Below are positions 1-6,734 of a stretch of 15,673 bases of DNA, piece after piece. The notes beneath the pieces are model-generated. The model saw nothing but the letters and a program-made list of their open reading frames with translations. It searched no databases and was not told the origin of the DNA. The stretch spans positions 1 through 15,673 of the forward strand of contig JAUVQS010000019.1 in NCBI GenBank assembly GCA_030598025.1, read 5' to 3'. Source of the DNA: Acidimicrobiia bacterium (lineage in GTDB: Bacteria > Actinomycetota > Acidimicrobiia > Spongiisociales > JAHEDJ01). The stretch's first letter is position 1; each line of letters opens with the position of its first letter. Both the position numbers and the translations under genes were made by a program.

Positions 1-1
1 A

Positions 2-124
2 GGTCGACCTCGGCGCTACTATCAGGTCACGTCCGGCGGAGTCGACCTTGCCCGGGCCGAGTTGGCCCGCTTCAGCGCCCCGTCGGTTGAGTGGTGGCGT
101 CAATGGAACCCCGCCGAAGCATGA
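2..124 (+). CDS. PadR-family transcriptional regulator, C-terminal fragment
   Basis: Only the last 40 codons lie in the window; the gene enters from the left edge in frame 2 and stops at TGA 122-124. The visible residues start GRPRRYYQVTSGGVDLARAE, which is the typical end of a PadR winged-helix domain: the GRPRRYY strand of the wing, then a T-x-x-G turn into the dimerisation helix. PadR proteins are small dimeric repressors that often sit next to, and regulate, a transporter or membrane protein in the same operon. Here a membrane protein gene begins 66 bases downstream on the same strand, which fits that habit. The DNA-recognition helix is outside the window, so the ligand and operator cannot be judged. 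Confidence 0.75.
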   Translation, partial: GRPRRYYQVTSGGVDLARAELARFSAPSVEWWRQWNPAEA

Positions 125-190
125 GCGCCGCGAGACGCCACAGGGTCGTTTTGCGCCACAGACGATTACGATCGTCCCTGTAGGAGTCTC

Positions 191-982
191 ATGAACCATC
201 GTGCCCCCCAGGTCCAGACCTCCCGCTGGGTAGTCGACATTGCGTCGGCATACAGCCGGCTCAGCACCTGGGGTCTCGATGCCGAGATGAGAGAAGAGCT
301 TCTAGCGGAGCGCTCCGCGGATCTGGCCGCGCAGCTCGCCGACCCGGTCAGGAACTCCTTCGCCGCCGTCGCCGACCGAACTGCGAGAACACTCCTGGGC
401 GATATCGGCGGGCGAATCACCTCGCGCCACAACTCATCGCTTCCTCTCGGCTTCGCGCTACTCGCGGTCGGATTCGGGACGCTTCTCTATGCGGCTCTCA
501 TCTCTGTGCCCGACTACCGGCTCTCGTTGCTCCTCGAAGGCATTGGGTTGGTGGTTCTCGCCATCACCGGCCTTCGGTCCCCTCTTGTGATCCGACGGTA
601 TCCCTCCGCGATCGGATCGCTCTTCGTAGCCGCAGGATGTGCACTTGGGGTGGAGGCGATCCCGTTCACAGCCGAGGTGAGTCTCTTCTACTACACCGCA
701 TTGACGGCCATCTCATTATCGGCAGTCGGATTCTTCGCGCTGGCCGCCGGTTTGCTGGCGGGACGCGATCGAACCCCTCGAATACCGGGTTCAGTGCTCG
801 TTGCAGCGGCAGGGCTCCTGGCTTTCAGCGAGATCGGTTGGGCTCTCTTCATCTTCGACCAGAACGCCATGGAGGCGGCCGCCGCGGTGTTGGTGGCAGG
901 TGGAGCGATTCTCTTCATCCGCTTCTTCGCCCGACTTCGCCATCTCCCGATCCAGGGAAGACCAGGAACTGCGTCCACGTGA
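191..982 (+). CDS. Six-helix membrane protein downstream of PadR regulator
   Basis: A 263-residue protein starting at ATG 191, preceded by TAGGAG a few bases upstream. Residues 1-80 are soluble and helical, with an acidic-basic stretch (about 28-70) like the short HAAS-type or permease-prefix domains found in proteins encoded beside PadR regulators. About six hydrophobic segments follow (roughly 85-105, 112-128, 138-157, 165-191, 200-221, 228-246), then a short basic tail. I see no catalytic motif, ATP-binding site or signal peptide. In known PadR pairs the soluble domain is thought to connect regulator and membrane partner, so a sensory or stress role is plausible but not shown. The gene converges on the ureohydrolase gene and probably does not belong to the metabolic cluster to its right. 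Confidence 0.7.
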   Translation: MNHRAPQVQTSRWVVDIASAYSRLSTWGLDAEMREELLAERSADLAAQLADPVRNSFAAVADRTARTLLGDIGGRITSRHNSSLPLGFALLAVGFGTLLYAALISVPDYRLSLLLEGIGLVVLAITGLRSPLVIRRYPSAIGSLFVAAGCALGVEAIPFTAEVSLFYYTALTAISLSAVGFFALAAGLLAGRDRTPRIPGSVLVAAAGLLAFSEIGWALFIFDQNAMEAAAAVLVAGGAILFIRFFARLRHLPIQGRPGTAST

Positions 983-1008
983 CATCCAGGGAGTCAGGGC
1001 GATCCGGC

Positions 1009-1038
1009 TCTCTCGGAGCAGATCCGCCGACCGAGAGA
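1009..1038. terminator. Inverted repeat between convergent genes, possible terminator
   Basis: TCTCTCGG (1009-1016) and CCGAGAGA (1031-1038) are perfect 8-bp complementary arms around a 14-base loop. They lie in the 69-base gap between the plus-strand membrane protein gene and the end of the minus-strand ureohydrolase gene. The position suits a bidirectional terminator. There is no T-run on either side, so it is not a classical intrinsic terminator and the call is modest. Confidence 0.4.
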
Positions 1039-1051
1039 CTTCCCAACTCTG

Positions 1052-2047
1052 TTACGAACTGACCCCGGCATCGCGCTCGGCGAGTCCATTGAGTATCTCC
1101 AGCACGATCCGGTTGGCGAGGAACGACGTGATGGCGCCAGGGCCGTCGTAAGGCGGAGATACCTCAACGATGTCGGCGCCGAGAATCTTCAACTCGCGTG
1201 ACATCCGACGCACTGTGTCGAGGATCTGCCGGGAAGTGAGCCCACCGGGCTCAGGTGTGCCGGTGCCTGGGGCCATTCCCGGGTCGACCACGTCGATATC
1301 GATCGACAGAAAGACGCCGCTCGCATCTTCGCCGGCATACCCGACGGCTTCATCGACGACTGGACGCAAACCCCGCTCTTCGATCTCCATCATCAGATAG
1401 CCGCGCATCCCCTGGTCTTTCATCCAGGCCACCGTCTCCGGCCCGGGCCAATAACCCCGCAAACCGATTTGAACGAACCTGTTTCCGGGCACGGCGCCCG
1501 ACTCGATGAGCCTCCGCATCGGAGTACCGTGGCCGTAGAGGGCGCCGTATCCGGTCATATCTCCGGTGTCGGGGTGGGCGTCGAAATGAACGAGCGCCAC
1601 TTCACCGAAACCATGCACTCGGGCCACACCGGTGGCATTGGCATAGGTGATCGTGTGATCGCCCCCGAGCACGATCGGAATAGAACCCGACGAGCTGATC
1701 TTCGCCACCGTGTCTGTGATGAGTTCGAGATCTCCTTCGATATCTCCCGGGTGGAGTTCGATATCTCCGATGTCGACAACGCTCTCCAGCGCGTTCAGCC
1801 CGGTCGGCAGGTGGGGCCGATAAGCATCGGCGCCGAGATAGTCACTCTCCCGAATGGCCTTGGGGCCGAAGCGGGTACCGGGCCGGTATGACGTACCCCA
1901 GTCGAATGGCGCCCCAACGATCACGGCGCGCGCTCCCTGGAGGTCGTCCAGAGTGGCCGCCGGCACACCGGCAAATGACGATGTTGAGGCAAAGGCATGT
2001 GTTCGGGCCGAGTCGAACGGTGTACCTGGATTCATGTTCTCGTCCAC
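1052..2047 (-). CDS. Agmatinase-family ureohydrolase (possibly guanidinobutyrase)
   Basis: A 331-residue member of the arginase/agmatinase superfamily, which hydrolyses a guanidino compound to the amine plus urea with two Mn (or Ni) ions. All metal ligands are visible: GGDH (His131), DAHPD (Asp156, His158, Asp160) and SIDIDVVDP (Asp250, Asp252). The family signature PGTGTPEPGG follows at about 260-269. Length is normal for the family. The substrate loop reads QIGLRGYWP at 193-201 rather than the GIRS-type sequence of classical agmatinases, so 4-guanidinobutyrate, 3-guanidinopropionate or another guanidino acid is as likely as agmatine. The listed start is GTG 2047, 4 bases after the flavoprotein stop; ATG 2035 (residue 5) is an equally good start with a GGACGAG sequence before it. 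It is the last gene of the minus-strand run, so its expression probably depends on upstream promoters. Confidence 0.88.
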   Translation of the reverse strand: MDENMNPGTPFDSARTHAFASTSSFAGVPAATLDDLQGARAVIVGAPFDWGTSYRPGTRFGPKAIRESDYLGADAYRPHLPTGLNALESVVDIGDIELHPGDIEGDLELITDTVAKISSSGSIPIVLGGDHTITYANATGVARVHGFGEVALVHFDAHPDTGDMTGYGALYGHGTPMRRLIESGAVPGNRFVQIGLRGYWPGPETVAWMKDQGMRGYLMMEIEERGLRPVVDEAVGYAGEDASGVFLSIDIDVVDPGMAPGTGTPEPGGLTSRQILDTVRRMSRELKILGADIVEVSPPYDGPGAITSFLANRIVLEILNGLAERDAGVSS

Positions 2048-2051
2048 GCTC

Positions 2052-4112
2052 TCAGACTACGGCGATATCACGGGGAAACGGCGCGTTCTCTTCGGCGCGA
2101 CCCAGATCTTCTGCGAACCGGCGCCCATCCCACACCGCGGCGGCGATGGTTCCGGGGCTGAGCGCGTCGCCCACCGTGCGGACCGACTTCAGGCCCGCAT
2201 CAGCCCAGGCAGCTCTCATCCCAACCAGGCCGAGGTAGATCTCCTCGTTGGGCACCCGACTGGTCACGAACACTGCGGAGTCGCACTCAACAACTTGCTC
2301 TTCTCCGGTGTAGACACACCGAAGCATCAGCCCGTCAGAGGTGGCACGATCGACCGTCCGACCGGTATTGATCTCGACCCCGAGGTTGAGCAAGCGGCCC
2401 TGGATCCGGTGCTGCTCCATTGTCATATGCGTCCAACTCGACACCTCCGGTTCCGGCGTCACGAGGGCAACCGAACATCCTTCTTTCACCAGTAATTCGG
2501 CGAGAGCACCGCCCATATAGAAGTGATCGTCGTCGAAGATCACGACCCGACCACTACGCGGACGTACACCATTCATCACGTCGTCGGGAGTGAGAATCTC
2601 CATCTCACCGTCGATCTCAACTGCTCGAGAATGCCAGTACCCGATCCCATCACGCCGCCAGGTGGCGCCGGTGGCGACGGCGATGTAATCAAATCCGTAG
2701 GTGAGGATCTCTTCCGCCGGCATGGCGCTTTCGAAGAAGAACTCAACGTTCTTCAGTCGCTCGAGTTGGGTACGCCGGTAGTCGAGAACCCGAATCCATT
2801 CTGCGAAGCCTGGAAGACGCGCTTCTCTGGCGACCCGTCCGCCGAGTTCCCTCGAGGCCTCGACGAGCACGACGTCATAACCTCGCCGACCGGCAGACAT
2901 GGCCGCCTCGAGGCCGGCCGGACCGCCCCCGATCACCAACACCTTCTCGTCGCCGTGTTTCGGACGGATGAGTTCCGGATGCCAACCGCGGCGCCACTCC
3001 TCCCCCATCGAAGGATTCTGTGTACACCGGATGGGCGTAATCGTGTTGTCGCTCGCGACGCAGATGTTGCAGCCGATGCATTCGCGGATTTCGTCCATCC
3101 GACCCTCTTCGATCTTCTTCGGAAGAAATGGGTCGGCGATCGACGGGCGAGCGGCACCGATGAAGTCGAGAACGCCCTGACGAACCATCCGCACCATGGT
3201 GTCCGGTGACGTGAAACGGCCGACACCGACCACCGGTTTTGAAGTCAGCTGCTTGAGGCCACGGATGATCCCTTCCGATTGGGCTTCCGGCCCGAACCTA
3301 GAGGTAACGGAGTCATCCGACCAGGCGCCCACCATGAAGTCCCACAGGTCGGGATGCTCTCCGAGCATCTCCATCAGTCCGACCATGTCGTCTCTGGTGA
3401 AGCCCCGGTCGCCGATCAGTTCGTCGACGGCTATCCGGCAGGCGACACCGGCCCGGCCGTCGACGGCCTCGAGCGTGTCCTCGAGCACCTCGCACAGGAG
3501 GCGAGCCCGGTTCTCCAACGAACCGCCGTACTCGTCGGTCCGGTCGTTGTAGCGCGGCGAGAGGAAGTGCTGGAGAGTAGAGAGGTTGTGACCGGCATAT
3601 ACGTAGACGAGGTCGTAGCCGGCTTGAACCGATCGTTTCACGGCTTGAGAATGCCAACGCCGCAGGTCGGCGATGTCGCGGCGGTCCATCCGTCTGGATT
3701 GGATCGGATATTGGCTCCGTGTTGTCGGCAGATGCGACGGCCCCATCGGCGGGATACGCGTGTAGACGTTGTTGGCCGACATACCGTTGTGAACCAACTC
3801 GATGGCGGCCAGCGAACCGTGCGCATGGATCGCATCCGTTACCAAAGCGTGCGCAGGTAGATCACGATCGTCCCAGATCCGCCCCTCGACGGATGGCGCC
3901 ACCTCAGAGGAGTGATGAATCTCGGTCTCCTCCGTGGCGATAACCGCCCAACCGCCCTCCGCTTTCATGCCTCGCATCGCGGCGAGCGCCGACGGGTCGC
4001 GATGGCCCATCCCGTTGCAGTGGGGTACCTGGAAGAACCGGTTGCGAGCGGTCACCGGACCGATCCTCACCGGCTCGAACAGGATGTCGTAGCGAGCGTC
4101 GCGGCTAGTCAT
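2052..4112 (-). CDS. TMADH/histamine dehydrogenase-type iron-sulfur flavoprotein amine dehydrogenase
   Basis: A 686-residue protein with the full architecture of trimethylamine, dimethylamine and histamine dehydrogenases: an N-terminal old-yellow-enzyme-type FMN barrel (about 8-340), a 4Fe-4S loop, and a C-terminal FAD/NAD(P)-like double Rossmann region (GGGPAG at 395-400). Cys32 in QVPHC matches the cysteine that bonds FMN covalently (6-S-cysteinyl-FMN) in TMADH. The cluster ligands are Cys345, Cys348, Cys351 and Cys363, spaced CX2CX2CX11C. The family oxidises amines to an aldehyde plus ammonia or a smaller amine and passes electrons one at a time to ETF or another carrier; no ETF gene is in the window. 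Two of the three TMADH aromatic-bowl positions are acidic here (Glu62 and Asp355; Trp264 is kept), so trimethylamine is an unlikely substrate. No good ribosome site precedes ATG 4112. It is followed 4 bases later by the ureohydrolase gene. Confidence 0.85.
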   Translation of the reverse strand: MTSRDARYDILFEPVRIGPVTARNRFFQVPHCNGMGHRDPSALAAMRGMKAEGGWAVIATEETEIHHSSEVAPSVEGRIWDDRDLPAHALVTDAIHAHGSLAAIELVHNGMSANNVYTRIPPMGPSHLPTTRSQYPIQSRRMDRRDIADLRRWHSQAVKRSVQAGYDLVYVYAGHNLSTLQHFLSPRYNDRTDEYGGSLENRARLLCEVLEDTLEAVDGRAGVACRIAVDELIGDRGFTRDDMVGLMEMLGEHPDLWDFMVGAWSDDSVTSRFGPEAQSEGIIRGLKQLTSKPVVGVGRFTSPDTMVRMVRQGVLDFIGAARPSIADPFLPKKIEEGRMDEIRECIGCNICVASDNTITPIRCTQNPSMGEEWRRGWHPELIRPKHGDEKVLVIGGGPAGLEAAMSAGRRGYDVVLVEASRELGGRVAREARLPGFAEWIRVLDYRRTQLERLKNVEFFFESAMPAEEILTYGFDYIAVATGATWRRDGIGYWHSRAVEIDGEMEILTPDDVMNGVRPRSGRVVIFDDDHFYMGGALAELLVKEGCSVALVTPEPEVSSWTHMTMEQHRIQGRLLNLGVEINTGRTVDRATSDGLMLRCVYTGEEQVVECDSAVFVTSRVPNEEIYLGLVGMRAAWADAGLKSVRTVGDALSPGTIAAAVWDGRRFAEDLGRAEENAPFPRDIAVV

Positions 4113-4140
4113 GATTCACAAGGTAGTCGCCGCGAAGTCC

Positions 4141-4199
4141 GTTTCCCCCCTCGCCGGCAAGCAACAGCTTGCCGCCACTCCCCCTTCGGAGGGAGAAAC
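4141..4199. repeat. REP-like palindromic element with two hairpins
   Basis: This 59-base stretch lies in the 136-base gap between ald and the flavoprotein gene. An inner hairpin pairs GGCAAGC (4156-4162) with GCTTGCC (4167-4173) around AACA. A second hairpin pairs CCCT (4182-4185) with AGGG (4190-4193) around TCGG. The ends also pair imperfectly: GTTTC (4141-4145) with GAAAC (4195-4199), plus CCC with GGG inside. Nested palindromes with C-rich and G-rich ends resemble dispersed REP/REPIN elements. It could also act as an attenuator or as mRNA end protection between ald and the downstream genes. Confidence 0.5.
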
Positions 4200-4221
4200 A
4201 CCACGACACCGTGCTCTCCTC

Positions 4222-4249
4222 AGCTCAAGGCTCATGGCTCATGGCTTCC
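4222..4249. repeat. Heptanucleotide tandem repeat, about four units
   Basis: Consecutive 7-base units read AGCTCAA, GGCTCAT, GGCTCAT and GGCTTCC, ending at the stop codon of the alanine dehydrogenase gene. The two central units are identical. The unit matches the reverse complement of the repeat found at 7874-7901. No coding role is seen. Confidence 0.6.
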
Positions 4250-5370
4250 TAACAGGCGGCCAACGCCTCCGTGGCTTCCACGTACTCGTAGCCGAGCGCT
4301 TTGGCCACGTGCTCCTCGGTCACCTTGCCTTTGCAGACGTTGAGGCCACCGAGTAGGTGCTCGTCGTCGAGCATTGCTTGCTTGGCTCCCTTGTCGGCCA
4401 GGGCAAGCGTGAAGGGCAGCGTCGCGTTGTTGAGGGCATACGTTGATGTGCGGGGTACCGCACCCGGCATGTTGGCAACGCAGTAGTGCACGACATCATC
4501 GACCACATAGGTCGGCTCCTCGTGCGTAGTCGCGCGGGAAGTTTCGAAACAGCCGCCCTGATCGATCGCCACATCCACCAGAACGGAGCCCGGACGCATC
4601 GCCTTGACCATCTCCGCCGAGACCAATCTCGGAGCACGATCGCCTACGACCAGGACCGCACCCACAACGAGGTCGGCATCCAGTACCCAGTCCTCGATGG
4701 CTGAGGCGGTTGAGTACACGGTTTGCAGAGCGTTGCCGAACCGCCGAGCGAGCCTATCCAGCACACCGATGTTCCGATCGAGCACCGTCACTTCGGCGCC
4801 GAGCCCGGCCGCCATCTGAATGGCGTGTTCTCCGACGACACCGCCACCGATTACGACGACGTTCGCAGCCTTGACGCCGGGGACGCCGCCCAGCAACAAT
4901 CCGGCTCCACCGTTGGGAGCTTCGAGGCAATGCGCGCCCGCCTGAATGGACATGCGACCCGCCACCTGGGACATGGGGGCGAGCAACGGGAGGCCCCCTT
5001 TGCGATCCGTCACCGTCTCGTAGGCGATACAGGTAGCGCCGCTATCTACGAGTTCTCTGGTTTGATCTGGATCCGGAGCAAGGTGCAGGTATGTGAAGAG
5101 CACCTGGTCATCACTGAGCTGAGCACGCTCGACCGCCTGCGGTTCTTTGACCTTGACGATCAACTCCGCCTCATCCCACACGTCCGCCGCGGTGGCGGCA
5201 ATCTGAGCCCCGGCCGCGACGTATGCCTCATCGGTTGCCCCGATTCCGATTCCGGCAGAAGTCTCCACGAGAACCTCGTGGCCGTGAGCGACGAGTTCCC
5301 TGACGCTGGTAGGAGTCAGTCCGACCCTACGTTCGGCCTTCTTGATCTCCTTCGGTGCCCCAACAAGCAT
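4249..5370 (-). CDS. ald: Alanine dehydrogenase
   Basis: A 373-residue protein that aligns with characterised L-alanine dehydrogenases over its whole length. The key residues fall at the same numbers as in the M. tuberculosis enzyme: Arg15 (ERRVGLTP), Lys75 (VKVKEP), His96 (YLHLAPD) and Asp270 (VDVAIDQGG). The NAD-binding turn is GGGVVGEHA at about 175-183. It interconverts L-alanine and pyruvate plus ammonia with NAD and is a cytoplasmic hexamer in known cases. ATG 5370 is preceded by GGAGG with 8-base spacing, a strong ribosome site. It lies 42 bases downstream of a class III aminotransferase. The same pairing occurs in taurine degradation, where Ald recycles the alanine made by a pyruvate-dependent transaminase, and I infer the same job here. 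Confidence 0.95.
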   Translation of the reverse strand: MLVGAPKEIKKAERRVGLTPTSVRELVAHGHEVLVETSAGIGIGATDEAYVAAGAQIAATAADVWDEAELIVKVKEPQAVERAQLSDDQVLFTYLHLAPDPDQTRELVDSGATCIAYETVTDRKGGLPLLAPMSQVAGRMSIQAGAHCLEAPNGGAGLLLGGVPGVKAANVVVIGGGVVGEHAIQMAAGLGAEVTVLDRNIGVLDRLARRFGNALQTVYSTASAIEDWVLDADLVVGAVLVVGDRAPRLVSAEMVKAMRPGSVLVDVAIDQGGCFETSRATTHEEPTYVVDDVVHYCVANMPGAVPRTSTYALNNATLPFTLALADKGAKQAMLDDEHLLGGLNVCKGKVTEEHVAKALGYEYVEATEALAAC

Positions 5371-5412
5371 TCGGTGTACCTCCGTCGCCTTTCAGTGGAT
5401 TCTGCTCGTCTA

Positions 5413-6633
5413 TCAAATTGCCGTCAGTACCTTGCGCAAGGCTGAAACCATCGTATCGATCTGCTCATCGGTTATGACCAGCGGAGGACACATGGACATG
5501 TGTGGTGGAATCGGCCGAATGATCACGCCCATTTCCAGGAGCGCATCACGTACGGCGACAACGTCGACGCCGTCGAGGAGGGTTATCCCCCACACGGCTC
5601 CCTCACCCCGGACGTCCAACAGCAGGCCCTCGTCACGCAAATCGTTGAGACCAGCAGAGAGCCGCTCTCCAATGGCAGTCGCCCTGGCCAGCAACCCTTC
5701 TCGCTCCTGGATCTCGATGCACTTCAGAGCTGCCACACAACCCAACTGATGTCCCGAGTAGGTGTAGCCGGTTCGAAGTGTGAAGTCTTCGTCCGCTTCC
5801 AGCCCGGCGAGCACCGCAGGTCCGACGATGACACCCGAAAGGGGAACGTACCCGGATGTGACTCCCTTGGCGAAGGTGATCATGTCGGGCGTCACTCCGT
5901 AGAACTGACTTCCGAACCACTTCCCCGTCCGCCCGAAGCCGGTGATTACTTCATCATGAATGAGGAACGCACCGTAGGTGTCACACAGGTCGCGCAGGTG
6001 TGAAAGGTAACCCGGAGGGGGCGGCCACACGCCACCGGCGCCCTGAATCGGCTCCGTTATCACTGCGGCGATCTCATCACCGTGCTCGGCGAAGATCTTC
6101 TTCATCGCCTCATCGTCATCGGCAACCACATTGATGATGCCGGGAACCAGCGGACCGAAGCCTTCGCGATTCGGCGGAATGCCCTGCACCGAGGTGCCGC
6201 CGTAGTTCGTGCCGTGATAGCCGCGCTCGCGACTGATGATTATCTGCTTCTCGGGATGACCCAACTGACGCTGGGAAATCCGGGCCATCTTCATCGCCGT
6301 GTCAACGGCTTCAGATCCGGAAGAGCCAAAGAACACCCGGGCCTCGTCATAGGGCGATAGCTCGACGATCTTGGCGGCCGCCTGTTCCGCCGGAGGGTTC
6401 GTGAAGGGGTCGAACGTGTGATAGGCGCCCAACCGTTTGGCCTGTTGGGCGATTGCTTCGGCTATCTCTTCACGCCCGTAGCCAACGTTGGCATACCAGA
6501 GCGAGCCCATGCCATCGATGTACTCCTTGCCCTGATCGTCGAACACCAGGGCGCCCTTGCCGTCGGTTATCGAAACGAAGTCGTCTCGGAGGGGTCGCGT
6601 AAACGGATGCAGGAACGAGCTCGGCATGGGCAC
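5413..6633 (-). CDS. Class III (omega-amino acid) PLP aminotransferase
   Basis: A 406-residue fold-type I aminotransferase of class III. The PLP lysine is Lys256 (TFAKGVTSGYVPLSG), the pyridine-nitrogen aspartate is Asp227 (LIHDEVITGFGRTG), and the phosphate-binding GSSGSEAV lies at 103-110; TYSGHQLG is also present. Class III enzymes move terminal or omega-amino groups (beta-alanine, GABA, taurine, putrescine) to pyruvate or 2-oxoglutarate. The alanine dehydrogenase gene just downstream points to pyruvate as acceptor. The listed start is GTG 6633; ATG 6627, two codons inside, has better spacing from the upstream AGGGAG and may be the true start. It is the first gene of the minus-strand run and begins 20 bases from the palindrome at 6653-6670. 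The amino donor cannot be read from sequence. Confidence 0.92.
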   Translation of the reverse strand: MPMPSSFLHPFTRPLRDDFVSITDGKGALVFDDQGKEYIDGMGSLWYANVGYGREEIAEAIAQQAKRLGAYHTFDPFTNPPAEQAAAKIVELSPYDEARVFFGSSGSEAVDTAMKMARISQRQLGHPEKQIIISRERGYHGTNYGGTSVQGIPPNREGFGPLVPGIINVVADDDEAMKKIFAEHGDEIAAVITEPIQGAGGVWPPPPGYLSHLRDLCDTYGAFLIHDEVITGFGRTGKWFGSQFYGVTPDMITFAKGVTSGYVPLSGVIVGPAVLAGLEADEDFTLRTGYTYSGHQLGCVAALKCIEIQEREGLLARATAIGERLSAGLNDLRDEGLLLDVRGEGAVWGITLLDGVDVVAVRDALLEMGVIIRPIPPHMSMCPPLVITDEQIDTMVSALRKVLTAI

Positions 6634-6652
6634 TATCTCCCTTGATTGCGAA

Positions 6653-6670
6653 ACCTATCAATCGATAGGT
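6653..6670. promoter_or_regulatory. Perfect palindrome in divergent control region, likely operator
   Basis: ACCTATC (6653-6659) and GATAGGT (6664-6670) are perfect 7-bp arms with a 4-base spacer. A further CTATCG half-site follows at 6674-6679. The palindrome lies in the 101-base gap between the divergent aminotransferase and amidinotransferase genes, where one dimeric regulator could control both arms. A weak plus-strand promoter could be TTGATT (6642-6647) with ATAGGT (6665-6670), 17 bases apart, which the palindrome would overlap. No regulator gene for it is in the window apart from the distant PadR fragment. Confidence 0.6.
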
Positions 6671-6688
6671 AGTCTATCGCGTGTAATC

Positions 6689-6708
6689 GGGCCCGGCAAC
6701 GCCGGCCC
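6689..6708 (+). promoter_or_regulatory. GC-rich hairpin in amidinotransferase leader
   Basis: CCGGC (6693-6697) pairs with GCCGG (6701-6705) around AAC; after one bulged C the stem extends by GGG (6689-6691) with CCC (6706-6708). It lies 27 bases upstream of the amidinotransferase start, between the operator-like palindrome and the ribosome site. It may be a leader-RNA structure. I see no match to the conserved parts of the guanidine riboswitches. Confidence 0.35.
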
Positions 6709-6723
6709 CTACATCAGGTTAGT

Positions 6724-6730
6724 GAGGAGG
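6724..6730 (+). promoter_or_regulatory. Ribosome binding site for amidinotransferase
   Basis: GAGGAGG ends 4 bases before GTG 6735. It is a near-perfect Shine-Dalgarno match and supports this GTG, which begins the family-typical N-terminus (PKIVNSWNEWG). Confidence 0.8.
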
Positions 6731-6734
6731 CGTC

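Noticed and set aside
125..190. Palindrome ACGAT-TACG-ATCGT before the membrane protein gene
   Set aside because: The 5-bp arms are too short to separate from chance in this base composition.
2052..4112. 2,4-dienoyl-CoA reductase or enoate reductase call for the flavoprotein
   Set aside because: The domain layout is shared, but Cys32 in QVPHC, the CX2CX2CX11C cluster spacing and the overall sequence follow the trimethylamine/histamine dehydrogenase branch.
6671..6734. Guanidine riboswitch in the amidinotransferase leader
   Set aside because: Only a short bulged hairpin is present; I could not find the conserved ACGR loops or other core parts of guanidine-I, -II or -III riboswitches, and the leader is too short for guanidine-I.
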